64,000 nt of DNA, from the NCBI RefSeq assembly GCF_024138165.1, contig NZ_CP100001.1, positions 434,001-498,000 of the forward strand, given 5' to 3'. The DNA comes from Halorussus vallis (GTDB lineage: Archaea > Halobacteriota > Halobacteria > Halobacteriales > Haladaptataceae). Shown one piece after another: positions 17,204 through 24,119 of this stretch. The notes below the pieces were generated by a model. The model did not search any database. It was not told the DNA's origin and worked only from the letters and a program-made list of their open reading frames with translations. Numbering within the stretch: the stretch's first letter is position 1; each line of letters opens with the position of its first letter. Both the position numbers and the translations under genes were made by a program.

Positions 17204-17318
17204 CCGAACGCTCTCCGAGCGCCGAACACTCGTTCGGAATGCCGAACGCTCGTCCGAGCGCCGAACACTCGTTCGGAATGCCGAACGCTCGTCCGAGCGC
17301 CGAATGCTTGCTCGGGAG
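17204..17318. repeat. 39-bp tandem repeat array, about 2.9 copies
   Basis: Copies at 17204-17241 (one base shorter), 17242-17280 and a partial 17281-17318. Each unit holds two dyads, CGCTCG-TC-CGAGCG and CCGAAC-ACTC-GTTCGG, and is itself two diverged half-units of about 20 bp beginning CCGAAC. There is no spacer variation as in CRISPR. It lies in the shared upstream region of the leftward gene at 17128 and the rightward transcript from 17446. Confidence 0.8.
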
Positions 17319-17416
17319 CGGGCGGTTTCGAGGGGGTGATTTACGACCGTTCAAACGGTTCACGCGGTCGAGGGTCGGCCAGCGTGTCGTAAGTCCAACT
17401 GAACGAACTCCACTCG

Positions 17417-17424
17417 TTATAAAT
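17417..17424 (+). promoter_or_regulatory. TATA box for the 17446 transcript
   Basis: TTATAAAT is centred 26 nt upstream of the ATG at 17446, the exact spacing of a leaderless start at that ATG. Confidence 0.6.
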
Positions 17425-17445
17425 CGTACACGTCTCGTGTCCCAC

Positions 17446-17487
17446 ATGAAACGCACGACGGACCGTCGGTCGGGTGGTCCCGCGTGA
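17446..17487 (+). CDS. Putative 13-residue leader peptide
   Basis: ATG at 17446 opens a 13-codon frame (MKRTTDRRSGGPA) ending in TGA at 17485-17487. The stop overlaps the GTG start of the next frame as GTGA. The upstream TATA box predicts that the mRNA begins at this ATG, so the mini-frame would be translated first and could couple or gate translation of the 61-residue protein. Too short for homology; the case is positional. Confidence 0.4.
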   Translation: MKRTTDRRSGGPA

Positions 17488-17669
17488 CCCGCGACGAGGC
17501 GGTTCCCGTTTCCGGACGACTCGTCCGGCCGACACCGGTCGACGGGACGGTCGTCGACGTCGACTTCGGCTATCTGACGTCGGTCGTCTTGACCGTCGAG
17601 AAGGACGGCGAGAGGTACTACGAGACGTACGGACTCGTGTCGGTAGAGCGAGAGGCGGACGTCGGATAG
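17484..17669 (+). CDS. Small conserved-looking beta protein
   Basis: 61 residues from GTG at 17484. The pattern GRLVRPTPVDGTVVDVDFGYLTSVVLTVEKDGERYYETYGLVSV is an alternating hydrophobic strand arrangement like a small beta barrel. Acidic, with haloarchaeal codon use. The start overlaps the stop of the 13-codon leader frame by 4 bases. Function unknown. Confidence 0.6.
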   Translation: MTRDEAVPVSGRLVRPTPVDGTVVDVDFGYLTSVVLTVEKDGERYYETYGLVSVEREADVG

Positions 17670-17760
17670 CGAGCGCCGCGCCACGCGGCCGCTCGCCGAA
17701 GTCGCTCCGAGACGTTCCGGGACCGAAAACGGTTCGCCCCGGGCGACCGAAGTGTCGACG

Positions 17761-18507
17761 ATGCTTCCGGATTCGGACTCGAAACTCCGCGTAGTCCTCG
17801 GCGCGGCCGCGCTCGGGCTCGGCGGCTACGTCGTGGCAATCGTGGTCGTCTCGGTCGTCTCGCTCCTGTTGGTCGTCGCGGGCGTTCCGCTGACCGAGCG
17901 TCCGACGCTGTTGCTCGGCCTGTCGGTCGTCCTGGGTCAGGGCGTCTCGTTCGGCGGGTTCGCACTGTGGTACCTCCGCCGAACCGGTCGCGGCCTCGAC
18001 TTCGTTCGAGCGCGCGTGCCGACGCTCCGCGACGTCGGCTGGACCGTCGGCGGGTTCGTCGTGTTCTACCTCGGTCTGGTCGTCATCTCGGTGGTCCTCT
18101 CGTCGTTCGGGATTCAGTCGGCGTCCAACACCGTCGAACAGTTCGGCGAACAGGACCCGACGGTGTTCCTGCTGTTGATACCGCTGTCGTTCCTGTTCAT
18201 CGGTCCCGGCGAGGAACTGCTGTACCGCGGCGTCGTTCAGGGGCGCCTCCGCGAGCGGTTCACCCCGACCGTCGCGATTCTACTCGCGAGTTTCATCTTC
18301 GCGGTGATCCACGTCTTCTCGCTCCAGGGCGCGGGGAAACTCACCTACCTCGCCATCCTGTTCGTCCTCTCGCCGATCCTCGGGTTCGCCTACGAGCGAA
18401 CCGACAACCTCGTCGTGCCGTCGCTGATACACGGCGCGTTCAACGCCGTCCAGTTCTACGTCGCGTACCTGACCGCGACGGGCGGACTCCCGTCGGCCGG
18501 CGTCTGA
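17761..18507 (+). CDS. CPBP-family intramembrane metalloprotease
   Basis: 248 residues, seven or eight membrane helices. CPBP (CAAX protease / Abi) proteins are intramembrane metallo-endopeptidases. The conserved motifs are present: EELLYR (Glu151-Glu152, Arg156), His184 in AVIHVF and His224 in LIHGAFN. The active site should therefore be intact. Start ATG 17761; an in-frame GTG at 17752 adds three residues. The substrate is unknown. Archaeal members have been linked to protein maturation and bacteriocin immunity, but nothing nearby indicates either. Confidence 0.92.
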   Translation: MLPDSDSKLRVVLGAAALGLGGYVVAIVVVSVVSLLLVVAGVPLTERPTLLLGLSVVLGQGVSFGGFALWYLRRTGRGLDFVRARVPTLRDVGWTVGGFVVFYLGLVVISVVLSSFGIQSASNTVEQFGEQDPTVFLLLIPLSFLFIGPGEELLYRGVVQGRLRERFTPTVAILLASFIFAVIHVFSLQGAGKLTYLAILFVLSPILGFAYERTDNLVVPSLIHGAFNAVQFYVAYLTATGGLPSAGV

Positions 18508-18542
18508 ACTTCGCCGAAAAATTCCCTAGAGCGCTCACCCGC

Positions 18543-18824
18543 TCACTCGGAACGCGACCACCGAAGCACCCGAAAGCGGTCGTACCCCCCGTAGGCGAGT
18601 TCGAGCGCGCCTATCCACCAGTTCCACTTCTCGGGGAGCGCCAGGTGCTCCGGCGCGGCTTCGAGGTTCTCGAGGACGACCGAAACCGTTAGCTCCCGGC
18701 CCATGTCGGTTTCGAACTGTCCCGAATCCGCGAGGTCGCGCGCCTGTCGCGCGACGACGCGCCGCGCCCCGGCGTCCCCGTCGAACTCGTCGCCGAGTTT
18801 CCGCTCGAATTGCTGGTCGGCCAT
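18543..18824 (-). CDS. Conserved haloarchaeal small protein
   Basis: 93 residues from ATG at 18824 (a second ATG directly before, at 18827). The sequence is soluble and helical with an aromatic block LPEKWNWWIGALELAYGGYDRFRV that looks strongly constrained. Convergent with the CPBP protease. Resembles an orphan haloarchaeal family of unknown function; no catalytic motif is seen. Confidence 0.7.
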   Translation of the reverse strand: MADQQFERKLGDEFDGDAGARRVVARQARDLADSGQFETDMGRELTVSVVLENLEAAPEHLALPEKWNWWIGALELAYGGYDRFRVLRWSRSE

Positions 18825-18978
18825 CATCTTGTATTGTCCCTCGGTCCCGCGTCGCTTCGGTTCTCGGACGGCACGCGCGTCTCGCGAGGTGTCGTGCCGT
18901 CGTTTTTCCCCCGCTCGCCGGAGGTCGACGAAACGCCCGGTCGACCTCCGACGACGTCACGGGATACCCTACGGGCGC

Positions 18979-19938
18979 TCAGTTGTAAAGTCCGATGGCC
19001 TTGATCTGCTCCTGGTAGCGGTTGCGGATGGTGACCTCGGTGACCTGCGCGACGTCGGCGACCTCGCGCTGGGTCTTCTTCTCGTTGCAGAGTAGCGATG
19101 CGGCGTAGATGGCCGCCGCCGCGTACCCCGTCGGCGACTTGCCCGACAACAGGCCCTGCTCGGTGGTCACGTCGATGATCTCGTTGGCCTTCGACTGTAC
19201 CTCCTCGGAGAGGTCGAGTTCGGAACTGAACCGCGGGACGTACTTCTTCGGGTCGACCGGTTCCATCTCCAGGCCGAGTTGCTGGGAGACGTACCGATAC
19301 GTCCGGCCGATCTCCTTGCGCTCGACCCGGCTGACTTCCGCGACCTCTTCGAGGCTTCGCGGGATGCCCTCCTTCCGACAGGCGGCGTAGAGCGCGCTGG
19401 TGGCGACGCCCTCGATGGAGCGCCCCCGGATGAGGTCCTCCTTGAGCGCCCGCCGGTAGATGACGCTGGCTATCTCCTGTACAGACCGGGGGACGCCGAG
19501 CGCCGAGGCCATCCGGTTGAGTTCGCTGAGCGCGAACTGGAGATTGCGCTCGCCCGCGTCCTTCGTCCGGATGCGCTCCTGCCATTTGCGCAGACGGTGC
19601 ATCTGGCTCCGCTTCTTCGAGGAGATAGAACGGCCGTAGGCGTCCTTGTCCTTCCAGTCGATGGTCGTGGTCAGCCCCTTGTCGTGCATCGTGTTCGTGG
19701 TCGGCGCGCCCACCCGGGACTTCTTGTTGCGCTCGGCCGTGTTGAACGCGCGCCACTCGGGTCCGCGGTCCACGTTGCGTTCCTCGACCACCAGTCCGCA
19801 CTCCTCGCACACGAGTTCGCTCCCGCCAGCGTCGGAGACGACCGCCTCGGATTCGCACTCGGGACACATCCGCTCGCCTTCGGACGCCCCGGTCTCTTCG
19901 GTCTGTTCACGCTCGCGCTGGCGAGTGGACCCAGTCAT
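18979..19938 (-). CDS. tfb: Transcription initiation factor TFB (TFIIB homologue)
   Basis: 319 residues from ATG at 19938. TFB bridges TBP-TATA and RNA polymerase and sets the start site. The N-terminal zinc ribbon has Cys25, Cys28, Cys44 and Cys47. The B-finger/linker GPEWRAFNTAERNKKSRVG follows, then two cyclin folds. The recognition helix near the C-terminus (TQREVADVAQVTEVTIRNRY) contacts the BRE. Haloarchaea carry several TFBs, and which one this is cannot be told. A TTTATC box at about 19967-19973 gives a leader of only a few bases. It is divergent from the gene at 20133. Confidence 0.97.
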   Translation of the reverse strand: MTGSTRQREREQTEETGASEGERMCPECESEAVVSDAGGSELVCEECGLVVEERNVDRGPEWRAFNTAERNKKSRVGAPTTNTMHDKGLTTTIDWKDKDAYGRSISSKKRSQMHRLRKWQERIRTKDAGERNLQFALSELNRMASALGVPRSVQEIASVIYRRALKEDLIRGRSIEGVATSALYAACRKEGIPRSLEEVAEVSRVERKEIGRTYRYVSQQLGLEMEPVDPKKYVPRFSSELDLSEEVQSKANEIIDVTTEQGLLSGKSPTGYAAAAIYAASLLCNEKKTQREVADVAQVTEVTIRNRYQEQIKAIGLYN

Positions 19939-20132
19939 AAGTTTGAGATAGTAGGAGTCATTGGTAGATAAACCCTCGGAGAGTACCGGCAATTTCTGCA
20001 CGACCCTTCGACGAGTCCCGAACAGCGCGTCGAGACGTCGATATACGGGCGATTCCAGCGGATTCGCTACGGGGGTATCGCTCCGACGGCGGCGGCCGAC
20101 AGTCTCTTCCCGTCCGGACCGAGTCATCCAAT

Positions 20133-20420
20133 ATGGCATCGTCGCGCCCGACGGTCTTCGCGGTGGACGAATACGAGTCGATGGCGTTCGACGCCGTGCT
20201 CGTGCGTGAGCGCACCGTCGTCTGCCTCGACGGCACCGACAGCGCCCGCGTGATTCCGCTCGACAAGGTGAACCACGTCGACGCCGACCCCGACCTGATG
20301 CTGGTCGAACGCGAGATTCCGGAGTCGTTCTACGGCGGCGGCGACTACGGCTTCGTCGTCCTCGACGAGTACCCCGACCTCCGCGAGCACCTCGAAGACC
20401 TCGAAGCCGAACAGTACTGA
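20133..20420 (+). CDS. Small conserved protein of unknown function
   Basis: 95 residues: alternating strands (TVFAVDEYESMAFDAVLVRERTVVCLDG, ARVIPLDKVNHVDAD) then a negatively charged helix (EYPDLREHLEDLEAEQY). The fold may be a small PH- or SH3-like barrel. Divergent from tfb with starts about 195 bases apart. Followed at once by a 50-bp perfect palindrome. No functional clue. Confidence 0.65.
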   Translation: MASSRPTVFAVDEYESMAFDAVLVRERTVVCLDGTDSARVIPLDKVNHVDADPDLMLVEREIPESFYGGGDYGFVVLDEYPDLREHLEDLEAEQY

Positions 20421-20435
20421 AACCGCCCGCGGGAG

Positions 20436-20485
20436 CGCGTTCGGCCGGGCGCGGTCGCCGCGGCGACCGCGCCCGGCCGAACGCG
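20436..20485. repeat. 50-bp perfect palindrome
   Basis: Bases 20436-20460 are the exact reverse complement of 20461-20485, the longest perfect palindrome I found. It begins 16 nt after the stop of the 95-residue protein gene, and the arm includes GGCGCGGTC. It may serve as a 3' RNA hairpin or a protein site; its length and perfection exceed what termination needs. Confidence 0.75.
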
Positions 20486-20687
20486 ACCGAGCATCTCGTC
20501 GGATTCGTCTTCTCGCCGGTCCGTCGAAGCTCCGATTCGTAATTCTTGCACCTAGGGCCACCCCGTCGCTCAGAAACCAGTTCCGACTCCGACTTAGATT
20601 AGTTCAGTTACCAACTAAAATACCTATAATTACTGTCAATATCCTTCGAAAAGTTTCACGATGTTGGCAGTGAAAGGATGAAGCGAA

Positions 20688-20822
20688 ATGTCCGACACCA
20701 CCGTCGCAGACTACATCGCACAGAATCCGAGAATGGCCGGCGTCCTCTTCACCATCTGCTTGCTCCTCACCCAAGCTAGTAATGCGGCCGCTGCGAATCT
20801 TTCGACGAACGCTGGCCCCTAA
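20688..20822 (+). CDS. 44-residue hydrophobic peptide beside the CHAT module
   Basis: ATG at 20688 encodes 44 residues: a polar N-terminus (MSDTTVADYIAQNPRMAG), one hydrophobic helix (VLFTICLLLTQASNAAAA) and a short polar end. It resembles the small haloarchaeal peptides known as DUF7503, often found near such genes; I did not verify this. An AAAGGA element lies about 8 nt before the ATG and a CTATAATTA box at about 20624-20632, both in AT-rich DNA unlike the surroundings. Its TAA (20820-20822) directly abuts the stop of the convergent CHAT gene. Confidence 0.65.
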   Translation: MSDTTVADYIAQNPRMAGVLFTICLLLTQASNAAAANLSTNAGP

Positions 20823-22967
20823 CTATAAGTCTTCGACGGCAAGTTCCGTGCTCCAACGTAGTTCTCCGTTGAGCCGGACTGGAATCTCTTCAAGATTCAG
20901 GAAACGAGTGAGTTCGTCCTTCTGCATCGAGAACTCCTTATTGACTCCCGCGCTCAGGAAATAAGAGTTATTCTGCTCGATATGGGGCATCACTAAACTT
21001 CCCAGCCCACACTGACTCGTAGGATAGGTATTCATCCGAAGCACGAATCCGTCCCCCTCGCGCTCGATCTCACAGAGGTTCGGCGTCCCGCTCTCCGGTT
21101 GGGCGATGGACAACCCGCCGTCGCCGACCACGATGTACTGACCGCCGACGATACTCTCCCCGCGGGCGATGTTGAGCGCCGCCTGGAGCGGGAACCCGGC
21201 GTTGAGGAGTCGGGCCATCGTCCGGCCGATGCGCACCGCGCCGCTGTTGATGACGTCGCTCAGCGTGACGACGCCGCCGATGCTCCCCGCTTCGAGCAGT
21301 TCCATCCCCTGGGTGTACGACTGACACGCGTTGAGCAGGAACGCGTCGACGGCCACCGCGTCGAGGCTCGTCGCGTCGAACTTCCCGTCGGCGCACTCGA
21401 ACCCCTCGCGGTCGATGTGCCCGATGTAGTGGAGGAAATCTGTCGGGGAGGTCAGGACATCCCGGAGTTCGTCGGTGGTCAAATCGTGGTGGACCGTGAC
21501 GTCGAACGGGAGTTCCTCGCGAGAGCCGTAGTCGGCGTACACCGCGTCGCTCTCCTCGCCCATCTGGGCGTCGTTGCAGACGACCGTGATGTCGATGTCG
21601 CCCTCCGTCGGTGTCCGACCCAGGCGGTTGCGGAACGCCGTGGTCGTCACCTTGTTCGCGCCGACGGGCGTCCCCTCGCCGATCCACGTCTGCTCGCGAG
21701 AGTTCGCCGACGTCGGCTGTACGAACGTCTCCTCGGTCGCCGGTGCCTGACTGGTGCTGCGCGTGAACGTCTCCGCGTCCGCCTCCACCTCTGTCTGGGT
21801 CCGAAGGAACTCCCCGACGGCGTCCGCCTCCTCGGTCCCGCCGGTCACCGTCGTCGCCTCCGGGGTCCGGACGACCGCCAGGTCCTCGACGATGAACGGC
21901 AGCGTCTCGATGCTCGTCGGAGTCGGTTCGACGTGGGAGGTCAGCTTCCACTCCGGAATCTCGTCCTCGACGACGGCGAACGGCACCGCGAGGTACGCTT
22001 CGAGTTGCTCGGCCAGCGGCGCGTCGTACAGCGCCGCGAAGTCGAGGTCGACCTTCGATTCGACGGCCTGCCGCTCGTGGAGTTCGACCTGATAGTACCC
22101 TTCCGTCCGCGTCAGGCAGTCGAGGAAGAACGTCTGCTTGAGGACGCGTTCGACGTCCTCCTCGAACCGACGGCCCGCGGCGAGCGGATACTCGAATTCG
22201 GCGTCGGTGACGATTCGCGGGCGGTCGCCCTCGACCAGCGTGGCACCGAGGTAGTAGGCCAGCGGCGCGGCGACGTAGACCGCGTGGTACGTCGGCGGAA
22301 TCTCGATGCGGACGCCGGTGTCGGGAGCCGCCAACCCGTCGGGGATGTCGAGGGTATCTCCGAGTTCGATGGTCGGCGGATGGCCGCGCAGCGACGGGAA
22401 GGACCGCTCGCAGGTCGTCGTCTTGAGCGCGGAGCCGAACGTCGAGACGGCGGCCATCATGTCGGTCGGGTCGGTCGTCGTCGTGACGGTCGCCGCCGGA
22501 TGTTCGTGGTGCGAGCGGGCACCCAGGAGCACCTCCGTCTCCCCGTCGAATTCGAGGCGGGTCCGTTCGGCGTCGGACGCGACGGTCAGCGAGCCGCGTA
22601 CCTGCAGATAGAGCTTGATGGGGGCGCTGAGTTCGATGCTGTAGACTCCGTCTGGGAACTCCTCGTAGGCGAAGTGCTCGGCCTCGGCGAGCATCTCGCC
22701 CGTCCGGTCGCGGACGTAGACCGCGACGACCGTCGGGAGCGTCAGCGTCTCCGTGGTGACCGCGACGCCCGCGTCGGCGGGGAAGAGAAACTCGCCGGTG
22801 TCCACCGGCGTGGGGGTGACCGGGCGGGAGGTAGCGACCGAGTACCGGTGTCGCTCGATGGAATCGATGACGGTGACACCGTCGCCGTCGGCGGCGGCCT
22901 CGAACGAGATGTTGCCGACTCGCCGGTCGTCGGCGTACTCGGCCGGTTCGGTACCCAGACTGTTCAT
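20823..22967 (-). CDS. CHAT-domain (caspase-like) protease
   Basis: 714 residues from ATG at 22967. The C-terminal third is a CHAT domain, a caspase/separase-clan cysteine protease. His517 in HYIGHID and Cys548 in LLNACQSYTQG form the predicted dyad, separated by 31 residues. Following segments (GGVVTLSDVINSGAVRIG, AALNIARGESIVGG) fit the family core. The N-terminal 450 residues are mostly beta with no TPR or recognised sensor domain, so activation is unknown. The gene lies downstream of a degenerate RecA/KaiC-like gene on the same strand, with a 103-base gap containing two short T runs on the transcribed strand. A role in regulated proteolysis, signalling or defence is inferred from the family, not shown. 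Confidence 0.88.
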   Translation of the reverse strand: MNSLGTEPAEYADDRRVGNISFEAAADGDGVTVIDSIERHRYSVATSRPVTPTPVDTGEFLFPADAGVAVTTETLTLPTVVAVYVRDRTGEMLAEAEHFAYEEFPDGVYSIELSAPIKLYLQVRGSLTVASDAERTRLEFDGETEVLLGARSHHEHPAATVTTTTDPTDMMAAVSTFGSALKTTTCERSFPSLRGHPPTIELGDTLDIPDGLAAPDTGVRIEIPPTYHAVYVAAPLAYYLGATLVEGDRPRIVTDAEFEYPLAAGRRFEEDVERVLKQTFFLDCLTRTEGYYQVELHERQAVESKVDLDFAALYDAPLAEQLEAYLAVPFAVVEDEIPEWKLTSHVEPTPTSIETLPFIVEDLAVVRTPEATTVTGGTEEADAVGEFLRTQTEVEADAETFTRSTSQAPATEETFVQPTSANSREQTWIGEGTPVGANKVTTTAFRNRLGRTPTEGDIDITVVCNDAQMGEESDAVYADYGSREELPFDVTVHHDLTTDELRDVLTSPTDFLHYIGHIDREGFECADGKFDATSLDAVAVDAFLLNACQSYTQGMELLEAGSIGGVVTLSDVINSGAVRIGRTMARLLNAGFPLQAALNIARGESIVGGQYIVVGDGGLSIAQPESGTPNLCEIEREGDGFVLRMNTYPTSQCGLGSLVMPHIEQNNSYFLSAGVNKEFSMQKDELTRFLNLEEIPVRLNGELRWSTELAVEDL

Positions 22968-23070
22968 AGTAGCTGTCCCCTCTCGAAGCAGCGGCAAAAA
23001 CCCATCGGATAGTGGGGAAAAACACCGCGGATACCGGTACGCGACTCGTCACGTGACTGTCGGTGCGTCA

Positions 23071-23796
23071 TCATACTGTCGAGGGGGTGAGCCACTGAGA
23101 CGTGATGTTCTCGTCTCGCAGGTGCCACCGCTGTTGGGCCCGGTCGTCGACGATGCGGAGTTCGATGATCGCGTCGAACAGCGGGGCGAACTGCGCGACC
23201 AGTTCCGAATCGTAGTCGACGGGCAGGTGGAAGTGGGCCATCGCCTGCACGCTCCGGATGCGGCCGACGAGGACGTGGAGGAAACGGAACACCTCCTCGC
23301 GCTCGTAATCCGCGACCAGCGCCGAGAGCGAGTCGAAGCAGACGCGAAGCTCGGAGGGCGCGAGCTCCACGGCGATCTCCTCGAACGCTTCGATCTCGCG
23401 GGAGATGGCGATGCCGAGGTCGGCCAACCGGTCGCTCTCGACGCTCACCGTCGGGATTCCGTCACTCGATTGGTGGGACGGCGACGCCGTCGCGGCGCTC
23501 CGCGATTTGGCGGTCCAGGTGACGAGCGTCGTCCTGTCGGACCGAAGCCGCTCGTGGGACGCCGAGAGGCGGTCGGTGACCGTCGGGAGGGCGGGGTCCG
23601 TCGAGACGAACAGTCGGCGTCTGTCTCTCGCGGTGACGTCACCGAGCATCCGGTGGCACGCCTGCGTTGCGGCGGAGTCGGGGACGCTGCCCACGACGAG
23701 GAGGGAGGACCCGTTCTGCTTCAGATTCTGAAGCGTCGAGACGAATCGCTGGCGCTCGGTGTCGGTGAGTCCGCTCCCCTCGTCGTGAGACACCAT
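23071..23796 (-). CDS. Degenerate RecA/KaiC-like protein upstream of the CHAT protease
   Basis: 241 residues. The pattern SLLVVGSVPDSAATQ near residues 31-45 occupies the P-loop position but lacks GK(S/T). LRVCFDSLSALV further on matches a Walker-B strand. A helix-rich middle and a final beta segment (IIELRIVDDRAQQRWHLRD) fit KaiC/GvpD/RAD55-like folds of the haloarchaeal DUF7504 type. ATP hydrolysis is unlikely; it may sense or scaffold. A TATA element (TTTATCGCG on this strand, about 23818) makes it nearly leaderless. It precedes the CHAT gene, suggesting a functional pair. Confidence 0.7.
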   Translation of the reverse strand: MVSHDEGSGLTDTERQRFVSTLQNLKQNGSSLLVVGSVPDSAATQACHRMLGDVTARDRRRLFVSTDPALPTVTDRLSASHERLRSDRTTLVTWTAKSRSAATASPSHQSSDGIPTVSVESDRLADLGIAISREIEAFEEIAVELAPSELRVCFDSLSALVADYEREEVFRFLHVLVGRIRSVQAMAHFHLPVDYDSELVAQFAPLFDAIIELRIVDDRAQQRWHLRDENITSQWLTPSTV

Positions 23797-24119
23797 TACA
23801 TTCCTCTATTCGAACGCGATAAATGAATGTTTCGTATTCACATCATGTAACGTTTCCTATCGGAAACTGCAGGGCTCTTCCGACGGTTGCTCGTTCTCGG
23901 ACTGCGTTCTTGCGCTGACTCACGTCTTCGTCCGTCGACGCCGAGTAACCCGCGTTCTTCCCGAACCGCAACGCGACCGAAGGGACGGACGACCGCCGGA
24001 CGTCTCGACCTCGGCTCCCGCACGCCAATCTTTTTATAGGTATCCTCTCAGTTATCAGTCAAACGTCTCCGCGTGCGTTCGCCGCCGCAAGCAGTCACCG
24101 ACCCACGACCCGCTCATCG
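23797..24119. other. Divergent promoter region without a gene
   Basis: About 320 bases between the RecA-like gene (leftward) and the transglutaminase operon (rightward). The left promoter is near 23818-23829. The right one is TTTTTATA at 24031-24038, predicting a leader of about 60 nt before the ATG at 24120. The short frames between them look non-coding. Confidence 0.5.

Noticed and set aside
17204-17318. CRISPR array
   Set aside because: Units are contiguous without unique spacers and no cas genes are near.
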